64,000 nucleotides of DNA, from positions 1 through 64,000 of the forward strand of contig CAYOED010000004.1 in the NCBI GenBank assembly GCA_964402925.1. Reading direction: 5' to 3'. Made by a program: the position numbers and the translations under genes. Position 1 is the stretch's first letter; every line of letters begins with the position of its first letter. The DNA comes from Suilimivivens sp964402925. GTDB taxonomy: Bacteria; Bacillota; Clostridia; Lachnospirales; Lachnospiraceae. Of the stretch, positions 1-8,673 are shown piece after piece. The notes under the pieces were generated by a model that saw only the letters and a program-made list of their open reading frames with translations, had not been told where the DNA came from and searched no databases.

Positions 1-110
1 AAAAGCGTCAGCGCTTGACGAGGTTTTTTCGAGTCTAGCGTCTGCTACGCTTTTTGCGGAGCGGGAGCGCGGCGACGTTGGATTATTTATCCTCTCAGAG
101 CGTCACTCTG
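1..110. repeat. Long-hairpin element, family 2, copy 1 (cut by window edge)
   Basis: This stretch lies just after the stop codon of the BlaR1-like gene, which ends at 140 on the minus strand. Bases 58-81 match 40505-40528 in inverted orientation at 23 of 24 positions. The neighbouring stem (1-23 against 31-55) pairs imperfectly and corresponds to the inner stem of the 40.5 kb copy, with base changes that keep pairing. Bases 95-109 form a further small hairpin (CAGAG/CTCTG). The element continues to the left of the window, where the missing long arm would lie. No coding region is visible here. Confidence 0.7.
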
Positions 111-139
111 ACCACCCCATGAAAAATAACGATAAAACA

Positions 140-2227
140 CTAAATGGTCTTCAGCGGTTTCAGAGGCTTTAGATTTTCGATTGCATCTTCCTTCAGATAA
201 ACCGATAGTTTATCCCACTGGAATTCCGTGAACTCTCCTCCTGTCTCCAGATATTGTCTTGTAATTTTTTCAAGACTGCTGCTATTCAGGTAGGGCGCAC
301 AGTCGTATAACAGGTCAAAGGTCAGGTTGCCGTTCATTTCTTCAAGCAGTCCCGAAAGGCTTTCTTCTTCCAGATAGTATTTGATTTCAGATATTGCCGT
401 TTCACTTAACGGTTCGATTTCTCCATTTCTTACCGCTTCCACCAAGTATCTGCCGGATAATTTCGAATCGGAATAGATAATCAGATCACAAAGTTCATCT
501 GGACTTAATTCCTCTCCGTTTTTTAAAAGTACTGCAAGTGCCTGGCTGATGTCTTCAGCATCCAGGTAATATAGGTACTCCATGATTGTATCCTTGTCCG
601 CGATTCCTGCCTGTATATCCGCTTTTACATAAGCAGTTTTTTCATCTTCCTCAGAATAATATATGCCTTCAAGTTCTTTCTCCCGCAGACCGGAATAGTT
701 GACCTTCAGGTATTCTATCTTTCCTCCCTGCCCCACCAGTTTAATTACATTTCTTCCTGTCTTCATAGTGATTGGAGTAGAACTTTTCTGACCTGCATCA
801 TTGATAACCGTTACCTCGCCTTCCGGGTCAACATAAACCAGCTTGAATCTTCCATCCAGTACCTCAAAAGCCGAATCCACCTCAATGTCCATATCCTTGG
901 CAGTATTGACGACCAGAACCGTGGCGGCACCATTTAGAAACATCCCCCGACATTCTATCCTTTTTCCGCCTGCATAATTATACATGTTCCACCGATCGCA
1001 GATATCCTCCCCCGCAATCAGCTCATCGTCATCATACACCTGCCATGCTTTCCCATTATGATCACTCGAAGGTATGCCGTCCAGAAAGCTATCCATTCCT
1101 GAGCTCATCCATTCCTCCACTCCATCCCAGAAATAGGACCTCTCTTCCTCATTTGCATCATCTTCAATTGCATCCGGGTAAAGCTGTATACTTCCACATG
1201 CTGACAGAAACAGCAAGACCACCGCTGTGCAACAGGAAAGCAATACCTTCATGCCGCTTTTCTTCTTATATTGAAGAATTCCTTTCAGACGATCCTTTAG
1301 GTCTTCTTTGCGTTCAAGTAATGTCACCGAAGGGATATTCCTGCCTGCACTGATATTTCGCTGTGCCGCGTCCAAAAGAACATTTCCGTAAGCTCTTTTT
1401 CCTTCCTGCGTCAGCACTCCAAGTACAGCCTCGTCGCAGGCAAGTTCGCAGTCAATATTCAATTTCCTGCCAATCAGATAAAGGACGGGATTGAACCAGT
1501 GAATGCAAAGCAAAATCTGATACATCCATTTATACCATAAATCTCTTCTCTTCACATGAACCAACTCATGATGGAGTATAAGCGGGAGCTGCTCTAAATT
1601 TCCCCTATCCAAGGGAAGTACGATTGCTGTTCTCCGCACTCCTATCGTAATTGGTCCCGAAACTGCCTTGCTTTCATAGAACTGGGGTTTATCATCTATA
1701 TGAAGCATAGTACAGAGATTCTCCGCTGCCGCATACACACGCTGATCAGAAACCGGTTTACATTCCTTTCTGATATCGACCGTAAAACGCCTGTAATTCC
1801 TGATTTTTATAAAGAAACTGATAGCGGCTCCTAAAATCCAAACCGTCCCTGCCGCAATCCCCCAGTCCATCAGCGGAGGAACCGTCCTTTCCAGACGCTC
1901 TTCCTGCTGGGAGCCAGACTCCGAAATTTCCACAACCGGTTCCGCCCCTTGCAGACCTTCCGCCAAAGGTACGGCATCTGCAACCTCCTGCATATCATCC
2001 TGCGTCTTCTTTTCCTGCTCCTGTGTCAGACCGGATGTAAGAAAACTTGAAAAACCCATATCCACATGAATCGGAATCAACAGTCTTGCCACCAACAGCA
2101 GCCAGATATAGTAGTTCCACCTTTTAGAAAAGAACTTTCTGGTAAAGGGACGTATCATTAAAATCACTGCCCCAGTCAAAGCGCCTGACAGGGACAATGA
2201 AAGAACACATAAAAAAATCTGTTTCAT
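140..2227 (-). CDS. BlaR1-like M56 membrane metallopeptidase, sensor of a BlaI-type repressor
   Basis: 695 residues from an ATG preceded by TTGGAGC; a longer reading frame starts inside blaI and is less likely. The N-terminal half has several membrane segments and the zinc protease motif HELVH at about residues 220-224, typical of peptidase family M56 (BlaR1/MecR1), which cleaves its partner repressor when the sensor domain is triggered. A further hydrophobic segment and a lipobox-like LSACG follow near residue 345. The C-terminal about 330 residues are extracellular and do not show the SxxK/SxN/KTG set of a penicillin-binding sensor, so the ligand is probably not a beta-lactam, although this is inference. 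It follows the BlaI-like gene by 28 bases and is probably co-transcribed with it. Confidence 0.85.
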   Translation of the reverse strand: MKQIFLCVLSLSLSGALTGAVILMIRPFTRKFFSKRWNYYIWLLLVARLLIPIHVDMGFSSFLTSGLTQEQEKKTQDDMQEVADAVPLAEGLQGAEPVVEISESGSQQEERLERTVPPLMDWGIAAGTVWILGAAISFFIKIRNYRRFTVDIRKECKPVSDQRVYAAAENLCTMLHIDDKPQFYESKAVSGPITIGVRRTAIVLPLDRGNLEQLPLILHHELVHVKRRDLWYKWMYQILLCIHWFNPVLYLIGRKLNIDCELACDEAVLGVLTQEGKRAYGNVLLDAAQRNISAGRNIPSVTLLERKEDLKDRLKGILQYKKKSGMKVLLSCCTAVVLLFLSACGSIQLYPDAIEDDANEEERSYFWDGVEEWMSSGMDSFLDGIPSSDHNGKAWQVYDDDELIAGEDICDRWNMYNYAGGKRIECRGMFLNGAATVLVVNTAKDMDIEVDSAFEVLDGRFKLVYVDPEGEVTVINDAGQKSSTPITMKTGRNVIKLVGQGGKIEYLKVNYSGLREKELEGIYYSEEDEKTAYVKADIQAGIADKDTIMEYLYYLDAEDISQALAVLLKNGEELSPDELCDLIIYSDSKLSGRYLVEAVRNGEIEPLSETAISEIKYYLEEESLSGLLEEMNGNLTFDLLYDCAPYLNSSSLEKITRQYLETGGEFTEFQWDKLSVYLKEDAIENLKPLKPLKTI

Positions 2228-2255
2228 GCTCATGCTCCAATCTGCCTGATACCGG

Positions 2256-2621
2256 CTAACAATTCTGATTAAAATAATTACGGAGTTCCTCAAGATCCTC
2301 TTTCGTCAAAGCCTCACTGTTCACCAGTGCCGCTGCCAGATTCCGGGAACTGCCCTTGAAAAACTTATCCACGAAATTCTTTGTTTCTTCCTTGACATAC
2401 TCCTCACGCCTGATGCAGGGCGCATAATAGTATACGTCCCTCTTTTCCTGATTGATCACACCTTTTTTTAAGAGTCTTTGAATTAATGTGAGAACCGTAG
2501 TCCTCTCCCAGCTTTTACTGAGCCGGGCACGAATTTCAGCAGAATTTAGCGCCTCGCCCGCCGACCATAAAACCTCCAGAATTTCAAGTTCCGCATCGGA
2601 AACTGTTACTTTCTTATTCAT
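2256..2621 (-). CDS. BlaI/MecI-family transcriptional repressor
   Basis: 121 residues, start ATG with AAGGAGGAGACAG upstream. The winged-helix core (SDAELEILEVLWS, then TTVLTLIQRLLKKG) is the Penicillinase_R/BlaI fold. These dimers bind palindromes with TAC/GTA half sites and are inactivated by cleavage by their M56 partner. The gene lies directly upstream of the BlaR1-like gene. A perfect inverted repeat at 2659-2674 overlaps the presumed transcription start, so it is expected to repress its own operon. No beta-lactamase gene lies in the window; other targets are unknown. Confidence 0.92.
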   Translation of the reverse strand: MNKKVTVSDAELEILEVLWSAGEALNSAEIRARLSKSWERTTVLTLIQRLLKKGVINQEKRDVYYYAPCIRREEYVKEETKNFVDKFFKGSSRNLAAALVNSEALTKEDLEELRNYFNQNC

Positions 2622-2658
2622 CTGTCTCCTCCTTGTTCGTCCATTCACATACATTCAA

Positions 2659-2674
2659 GTCTACTTGTGTAGAC
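2659..2674. promoter_or_regulatory. BlaI-type operator palindrome
   Basis: GTCTAC-TTGT-GTAGAC is a perfect 6+6 inverted repeat with the TACnnnnGTA core of BlaI/MecI operators. It lies 7 bases downstream of the -10 hexamer of the blaI promoter, where a bound dimer would block transcription. Function is inferred from sequence and position. Confidence 0.8.
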
Positions 2675-2680
2675 ATTTTT

Positions 2681-2709
2681 AGTTTACACCCGTAGGCACC
2701 ATATGTCAA
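2681..2709 (-). promoter_or_regulatory. Promoter of the BlaI/BlaR1 operon
   Basis: On the minus strand TTGACA (2704-2709) and TAAACT (2681-2686) are 17 bases apart, a good sigma-A promoter. The operator follows at once. Confidence 0.8.
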
Positions 2710-2819
2710 TAGCCCTTCGCAGATAAAAGCTGCTCTTTTCGTTCATTTGTTCAAACGATACCTGTTCTTTAACATTTAAAGAGGCTGCCGAAGCAGCCCC
2801 TTATCTAATCAAACATTAT

Positions 2820-4007
2820 TTATAAATATTTCTTAAGCGCATCCACCTTATCCAGCTTCTCCCAAGGCAGATCCAGATCGTTGCGTCCGAAGTGACCGTA
2901 AGCAGCTGTCTGCTTGTAGATCGGACGACGTAAATCCAACATCTTGATGATTCCGGCAGGACGTAAGTCAAAGTTTTCTCTTATCACATTCACCAGTTTT
3001 TCATCGGAAATCTTTCCTGTGCCGAAAGTATCTACCATAATAGAAGTAGGCTGTGCTACGCCGATTGCATAAGACAACTGGATTTCACACTTATCAGCCA
3101 GACCTGCTCCTACAATATTCTTTGCAACATAACGTGCTGCATAAGCTGCACTTCTGTCTACCTTGGTGCAGTCCTTACCGGAGAAAGCGCCGCCGCCGTG
3201 ACGTGCATAACCGCCGTAAGTGTCTACAATGATTTTACGTCCTGTAAGACCGGCATCACCATGAGGTCCTCCGATTACGAAACGACCTGTAGGATTGATG
3301 AAATACTTGGTGTCTTCATCCAGCAATTCCTTGGGAAGGATAGGGTCAAATACATATTTCTTGATATCTTCGTGAATCTGTTCCTGCGTCACATCAGCAT
3401 CATGCTGGGTAGAAAGAACGACTGCTTCCAAACGAACCGGCTTACCAGCCTCATCATACTCTACAGACACCTGGCTCTTACCGTCGGGTCTTAAATAAGG
3501 AAGGGTTCCATCCTTACGAACCTTAGTAAGCTGAAGCGCCAATTTGTGGGCAAGGGCGATAGAATAAGGCATATATTCCTCTGTCTCGTTGGTTGCATAA
3601 CCGAACATCATACCCTGATCGCCTGCGCCGATGGCTTCAATCTCAGCATCTGACATTTTGTTTTCCTTAGCTTCCAGAGCCTTGTCTACACCCATAGCGA
3701 TATCTGCGGACTGTTCATCAATAGCAACCAGTACTGCACAGGTATTGCCGTCAAATCCATATTCGGATTTGGTATAACCGATTTCCTTAACTGTTTCACG
3801 CACGATCTTCTGAATATCCACATAAGCATTAGTGGTAATCTCTCCTGTCACAAGCACAAATCCTGTACAGGTAGCAGTCTCACACGCTACGCGGCTCATC
3901 GGGTCTTTTTCCATGCATGCATCCAGAATCGCATCAGATATGGCATCACAAACTTTGTCGGGATGTCCTTCGGTTACAGATTCTGAAGTAAATAAACGTT
4001 TTTCCAT
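2820..4007 (-). CDS. metK: S-adenosylmethionine synthetase
   Basis: 395 residues, the usual length. It makes S-adenosylmethionine from methionine and ATP in the cytoplasm. The N-terminal ESVTEGHPDK, GAGDQGMMFGYA and GRFVIGGPHGDAGLTGRK motifs are the hallmark ATP, methionine and metal-binding signatures of MetK. The start has a clear upstream AGGAGG-like site (ggaaaag region at 4008-4020). It is a single-gene unit controlled by the SAM riboswitch directly upstream, so expression should fall when SAM is plentiful. Confidence 0.98.
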   Translation of the reverse strand: MEKRLFTSESVTEGHPDKVCDAISDAILDACMEKDPMSRVACETATCTGFVLVTGEITTNAYVDIQKIVRETVKEIGYTKSEYGFDGNTCAVLVAIDEQSADIAMGVDKALEAKENKMSDAEIEAIGAGDQGMMFGYATNETEEYMPYSIALAHKLALQLTKVRKDGTLPYLRPDGKSQVSVEYDEAGKPVRLEAVVLSTQHDADVTQEQIHEDIKKYVFDPILPKELLDEDTKYFINPTGRFVIGGPHGDAGLTGRKIIVDTYGGYARHGGGAFSGKDCTKVDRSAAYAARYVAKNIVGAGLADKCEIQLSYAIGVAQPTSIMVDTFGTGKISDEKLVNVIRENFDLRPAGIIKMLDLRRPIYKQTAAYGHFGRNDLDLPWEKLDKVDALKKYL

Positions 4008-4030
4008 TTTCTTTTCCTCCTGTTTTGTTG

Positions 4031-4064
4031 AAATAAAAAATCCACTTATAAACTATAAGCGGAT
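4031..4064 (-). terminator. Intrinsic terminator of the SAM riboswitch
   Basis: On the minus strand ATCCGCTTATA-GTT-TATAAGTGGAT is followed by TTTTTT. It lies between the S-box aptamer and metK, as expected for the OFF structure of the expression platform. Confidence 0.88.
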
Positions 4065-4113
4065 CCGACTTGCGATAATCAAATCCTCTTATTGTTCGAT
4101 TTGCCATTTGGCT

Positions 4114-4200
4114 GCTTATTCGCTCAGGTAGGCACCTTCCACACTTGGGGTTGCCGTGGCTTCACAGGTCCTATGTACCTCCACCACTCTGAATAAGAGA
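4114..4200 (-). ncRNA. SAM-I riboswitch (S box) upstream of metK
   Basis: Read on the minus strand, the segment begins CTTATTCAGAG, continues GGTGGAGG, then GAAGCCACGGCAACC, then AAGGTGCCTACCTG and closes with GAATAAG, which pairs with the first bases to form P1. These are the conserved S-box blocks in the right order. A terminator hairpin follows at 4031-4064. It is expected to sense S-adenosylmethionine and switch metK off by termination. Confidence 0.95.
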
Positions 4201-4234
4201 TTCTTCACAATATTGAATTTTCATATCTAGGAAT

Positions 4235-4263
4235 AGGGTACACCATGTACACTGTTTTGTCAA
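4235..4263 (-). promoter_or_regulatory. Promoter of the metK leader
   Basis: Minus-strand TTGACA (4258-4263) and a weaker TACCCT (4235-4240) are 17 bases apart, about 35 bases upstream of the S-box. Confidence 0.6.
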
Positions 4264-4378
4264 CGCATTTCTTTTAACTCTTCTTCGGGACTTTTGTTTC
4301 ATTGACATTATTTTCTAACATTATTATAATAAATTTATGTAATATATTTTTCAAACGACTGACATTGGGGGGATGCAC

Positions 4379-5449
4379 ATGAGACGAATCAAGACTTCTG
4401 AACTTATTCCCGGCATGATTACCGCCGAGGACGTTTATTCTCACAACAACCAGCTTATTTTACCCAAAGGGCTGATCCTAAACGACCGAACAATCACGAA
4501 GCTTGCCTATTATTCCATCTTCTATATAAAGGTAGAGGACAGTGCCGAGGAAGCACCTGCTAGTGTTCCCGTTGAATCCTCCTATGCCGAGCGCCTCCAG
4601 AAAAGCCCGGAATTTATCCAATTCCGTAAAGACTTCGAAGCTGATGTTGATAACTTCAAATCAGTAATGAATGACGTGGTTGACAAAGGCGCTCCGCTGG
4701 ACGTAGATGAACTTATGGATCACACGTTAAATATTCTGGAATTAGGCACTACCACGGATTTGTTCGATATCCTGCATAATATGCGGGAATATGATGACGC
4801 CACCTATGCCCACTGCATGAATGTGGCTCTTATATGCAATGTTTTTGCAAGGTGGATGCGCATGAGTGAAGAAGAAATTCGGCTGGCTACCATGAGCGGA
4901 CTGCTTCACGACATCGGCAAGACGCAGATTCCCGACACAATCATCAAAAAACCCGGCAAGCTTACCACTGACGAGTATGACATCGTCAAGAAGCACCCTC
5001 AGGAAGGATACCGCATTCTGCAGAACTCCTCACTTGACCCAGCCGTTTTAGACGCTGTGCTGATGCACCACGAGAGATGTGACGGAACCGGTTATCCTTA
5101 TGGTTTGCGTGGTGAAAAGGTAGGTATCTACGCAAAAATGGTAGCCATAGCGGATGTATATGATGCCATGACCAGTGCCCGGATTTACCGCGGTCCTTTA
5201 TGCCCATTCAAGGCAATCGCACTTTTTGAAAGCGAGGGACTCCAGCGGTATGATGTCGGTCTCATTATGACTTTCCTTGAAAATGTAGTCAATACTTACC
5301 TTCTTAATAGTGTTCGTCTAAGCAACGGACTTATCGGAAAGATCGTCTTTGTTCACAGAGAAAAACTTTCCGCTCCCACCGTTCAGACAGAACATGGATT
5401 CCTTGATCTAAGTATTCACCCAGATATAGTAATAGAAGCTCTGGTATAA
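4379..5449 (+). CDS. HD-GYP domain cyclic-di-GMP phosphodiesterase
   Basis: 356 residues. The second ATG (4379) is chosen because GGGGGG lies six bases before it; an ATG two codons earlier abuts the site. The N-terminal about 100 residues (RRIKTSELIPGM...) are the small domain often found before HD-GYP. The catalytic core has LLHDIGKTQIPD (HD near residue 177) and HHERCDGTGYP (near 230-240), which includes the GYP signature. Such proteins hydrolyse cyclic di-GMP. It is monocistronic: it diverges from metK and is followed by a terminator that overlaps the stop codon. A GGDEF protein at 16.2-17.2 kb could supply the opposing synthesis activity. Confidence 0.93.
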   Translation: MRRIKTSELIPGMITAEDVYSHNNQLILPKGLILNDRTITKLAYYSIFYIKVEDSAEEAPASVPVESSYAERLQKSPEFIQFRKDFEADVDNFKSVMNDVVDKGAPLDVDELMDHTLNILELGTTTDLFDILHNMREYDDATYAHCMNVALICNVFARWMRMSEEEIRLATMSGLLHDIGKTQIPDTIIKKPGKLTTDEYDIVKKHPQEGYRILQNSSLDPAVLDAVLMHHERCDGTGYPYGLRGEKVGIYAKMVAIADVYDAMTSARIYRGPLCPFKAIALFESEGLQRYDVGLIMTFLENVVNTYLLNSVRLSNGLIGKIVFVHREKLSAPTVQTEHGFLDLSIHPDIVIEALV

Positions 5450-5467
5450 ACCAGAGCTTTTATTTTA
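5437..5467 (+). terminator. Terminator of the HD-GYP gene
   Basis: AGCTCTGGT-ATAA-ACCAGAGCT followed by TTTATTTTAT; the TAA in the loop is the stop codon of the HD-GYP gene. Confidence 0.88.
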
Positions 5468-5503
5468 TAGTTGATATGATATTTTAGTTGGAATAAACCT
5501 GTC

Positions 5504-6796
5504 TCAACCTGTCTTCAAGCGGAACTTCTGCAGTTCCCTTTCAGAATTTACTTTTTCTATCTGTGCACCGAGATTTTTCAATTTGATATGAAAATCTTCA
5601 TAACCTCTTTCAATGAACTTAATATCATCAATCACCGTCGTGCCTTCTGCCGAAAGTCCTGCAATTACCAAGGCTGCGCCTGCACGCAGATCAGGTGCGC
5701 TGATACTTGCACCCGTATACTTCGGCACGCCGTCAATGATTGCCGTATTGCCTTCCACCTTGATGCTTGCGCCCATTCTTGTAAGTTCATCTACATATTT
5801 GAAACGGTTTTCAAATATACTCTCCGTAACGATACTGGTTCCCCTCGACAATCCCAGCGCCACGGTAATCTGGGGCTGCATGTCCGTCGGGAATCCCGGG
5901 TAGGGAAGGGTCTTAACATGGGTATGGGATAACGGCTTTGCAGCTACCACTCTTACGGCATCGTCCGACTCCTCCACCTCACAGCCAATCTCAGTGAGTT
6001 TGGCACTGATGGACTCTAAATGCTTTGGAATCACATTCTTGACCGTCACATCACCTTTCGTCACTGCCGCCGCAAACATAAACGTCCCTGCTTCAATCTG
6101 ATCAGGTATAATTGTATACTCTGTTCCGTGAAGCTTAGGCACTCCTTTTATTCTGATCACATCCGTACCTGCGCCTTTAATCACAGCACCCATGCTGTTT
6201 AGAAAGTTTGCCACATCCACCACATGAGGTTCTTTTGCCGCATTTTCAATGATGGTCTGCCCCTCTGCCATGACTGCTGCCATCATCACATCAATGGTAG
6301 CTCCTACCGTCACCACATCCATATAAATATGACTGCCGCGGAGTTTTTCTGCCTCAGCTATAATAAGACCATGTTCAATTCTTACATCTGCACCTAATGC
6401 ACGAAAGCCTTTAATATGCTGGTCAATCGGGCGAAGCCCTATATTACAGCCTCCCGGTAATGTTACCTGTGCTTTCTTGTATTTTCCGAGCAGGGCGCCC
6501 AGTAAATAGTAAGAAGCACGTATCTTCTTAATAAAATCGTCCTCAATGACCAAATCCATAATGGATTTTCCGGATATTCTCACCGTGTGTCTGTCGATGT
6601 GCTCAACGATTCCGCCAATACTCTCAATGGCCTGCATCATTACATTCGTATCCCGAACATCCGGTACGTTCTCTATCAATACGCTTTCATCCGTCATAAT
6701 GGAAGCCGCCAGAATACCAAGCGCTGCATTCTTGGCTCCGCCTATCTCCACTTCTCCCACCAGCGGATTACCGCCTTTTATTGCATACTGTTCCAT
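5504..6796 (-). CDS. murA: UDP-N-acetylglucosamine 1-carboxyvinyltransferase (MurA)
   Basis: 430 residues. It transfers enolpyruvyl from phosphoenolpyruvate to UDP-GlcNAc, the first committed step of peptidoglycan synthesis. The catalytic cysteine that fosfomycin attacks is present (LPGGCNIGLRPID, C117), as are the N-terminal GGAKNAAL and the late DLRAGAALVIAGL motifs. Start ATG with AGAGGTATACT upstream. It is convergent with the HD-GYP gene and lies downstream of an M23 peptidase gene on the same strand, another wall enzyme. Confidence 0.97.
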   Translation of the reverse strand: MEQYAIKGGNPLVGEVEIGGAKNAALGILAASIMTDESVLIENVPDVRDTNVMMQAIESIGGIVEHIDRHTVRISGKSIMDLVIEDDFIKKIRASYYLLGALLGKYKKAQVTLPGGCNIGLRPIDQHIKGFRALGADVRIEHGLIIAEAEKLRGSHIYMDVVTVGATIDVMMAAVMAEGQTIIENAAKEPHVVDVANFLNSMGAVIKGAGTDVIRIKGVPKLHGTEYTIIPDQIEAGTFMFAAAVTKGDVTVKNVIPKHLESISAKLTEIGCEVEESDDAVRVVAAKPLSHTHVKTLPYPGFPTDMQPQITVALGLSRGTSIVTESIFENRFKYVDELTRMGASIKVEGNTAIIDGVPKYTGASISAPDLRAGAALVIAGLSAEGTTVIDDIKFIERGYEDFHIKLKNLGAQIEKVNSERELQKFRLKTG

Positions 6797-6919
6797 AGTA
6801 TACCTCTATATAATTAAAATCGAATTTTCTAAACACATATTTATCATATTACATATCAAGTAATCTCTTCTCGCTATCGTACATTATAACATATTGTAAG
6901 TATTTGTAAACATCAAACA

Positions 6920-8497
6920 TCAGTTCAGATATTGAAGGGGGTTCACCTGTGACCCATTGATCAGTATCTCAAAGTGCAGATGAGGACCCGTACTGACACC
7001 TGTATTTCCGCTGAGAGCGATCTTTTGCCCCTGTGAAACAGTCTGTCCGGCAGATACCAATACCTTGCTAAGATGCCCATATCTTGTCTGTCTTCCGTCC
7101 GGATGATTGATATAGACCACATATCCATATCCGCTTCCCCATCCGGCTTTTACCACCGTACCGCCGCAGGATGCAAATACCGCAGTTCCCGTGGGTGTAG
7201 CCCAGTCGACACCTTTATGATATGTGCTGGCACCTTTTGTAGGTCTGCTTCGGCGTCCAAAGCCGGATGATAAACGCCCGCCGGAAATCGGTTTGATATA
7301 GGTAGGAGGAATCTTGGTTCCCCTTTCAACAATCTTGGGAACAGCCTCATAAGTAACCTCTTCCTTGATGATTTCCGTTGCTGTTTCCTTATCATTCTCG
7401 AAAGTAACCACTGCAATTACCTTTCTATGGCCGGCAGAAGGTTCCTGCAACGTTTTTGTTTCCGTAGTATACCAGTCATCATTGTCTATATAGATGACAT
7501 CTTCCTCATAATCTTCTTCGTAATACATTTCCTCCTGACGTACCACTGCCAGCTTCGGTTCCGGCACTGTGATAATCAGTTCATCCCCTGCCCTGATCAT
7601 AGATTTCTCATCCTCCAGGGAATCATTCATCTCAATCAGCTTGTCCATAGGGATGTTGGTTTTTATGGCAATCTCAGAAAGGGTATCGCCAGACACCACC
7701 TCATATACATCGCTCTTTTCTTCATCCTGGGTCACTTCCCGAATCGCCGTGTTAAGTTCTGTCAGTTCATCTTCTTTAAGATAGGCCTCCACTACTTCAA
7801 CTGTATCCCCATATTCCATAGAAATAAGCCCCAAGTCATAATCCTCAAAATCCTTTTCTCCTGTAGGCTCCACTTCTTCAAAAACCTCAGTCAAATCCGC
7901 ATGGATGCCTGCCTCAAGATGAACAACCTCCTTAGCTTCCTCCACGACCTCTTCCTCTGTCCTGATGGAAGTGGTGAGAACCGACAATTCTCTGGAAGGG
8001 TCAAGAAGCAGATCAACCTGATATCTCCCTTCACTGTCATATTTATCAAGCGCTGCCTGTAAAAGTTCATAAACCGCATTCTGGCTGGAAAGATTTACCA
8101 TATATTCATTGATTTTGACAACATAGGATCTGTGCAAGGTTTCCACTACGTCAGAAGAGAGAACCTGCAGCATCTTCTCCGTAATCTGGTCCGGATCATC
8201 TATCTTTCCAAAAAGCACCTCTCTTCCAACAATTTCCAGGTCGCTTTCCACCAGTACCAGTTCTTCACTGCCCGATGCCAGCTGTCTTCTCGCCTCCACA
8301 ACATACCTTTCCGCTTCCTCCGGCGCAGAAACCACACCAATCTCTTGATTGTTCAAAATCACTGTAAAGATATTATTACCCGTTTTTTCAAAGGGTACAA
8401 AAGAAGGCAGAAAAAATATACTGACAAAAATTGCCAGTACTGCAATTATGATTCCTCTTATGTTTACTCTTTTATAATGACTTGTAATTCGTTTCAT
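6920..8497 (-). CDS. M23 peptidase with LysM and G5 domains, membrane-anchored
   Basis: 525 residues. A membrane segment (about residues 14-32) anchors an extracellular protein. A long acidic middle region is followed by a LysM peptidoglycan-binding module (about 262-310, VYEVVSGDTLSEIA), a G5-like segment (about 345-395) and a C-terminal peptidase M23 domain with its zinc ligands in HKGVD and HLHFE. It probably cleaves peptide cross-links in the cell wall, or scaffolds such an enzyme. Start ATG with GGAG nine bases upstream. It lies just upstream of murA on the same strand. Confidence 0.93.
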   Translation of the reverse strand: MKRITSHYKRVNIRGIIIAVLAIFVSIFFLPSFVPFEKTGNNIFTVILNNQEIGVVSAPEEAERYVVEARRQLASGSEELVLVESDLEIVGREVLFGKIDDPDQITEKMLQVLSSDVVETLHRSYVVKINEYMVNLSSQNAVYELLQAALDKYDSEGRYQVDLLLDPSRELSVLTTSIRTEEEVVEEAKEVVHLEAGIHADLTEVFEEVEPTGEKDFEDYDLGLISMEYGDTVEVVEAYLKEDELTELNTAIREVTQDEEKSDVYEVVSGDTLSEIAIKTNIPMDKLIEMNDSLEDEKSMIRAGDELIITVPEPKLAVVRQEEMYYEEDYEEDVIYIDNDDWYTTETKTLQEPSAGHRKVIAVVTFENDKETATEIIKEEVTYEAVPKIVERGTKIPPTYIKPISGGRLSSGFGRRSRPTKGASTYHKGVDWATPTGTAVFASCGGTVVKAGWGSGYGYVVYINHPDGRQTRYGHLSKVLVSAGQTVSQGQKIALSGNTGVSTGPHLHFEILINGSQVNPLQYLN

Positions 8498-8673
8498 CTA
8501 TATTAACTCCAAAACAGACTATCTGCTAAAATATTAAAAACCGACCTGTACTGAATAGTTATCCAGATTTATTCTAACAGTTATCATTTTAGTTGTAAAG
8601 GGTATGTTATTTCCAAATATTCTGATAAAATAAATGAAAAGCAACTCATTTTGAATCCGGGAGGGAACTGCCA

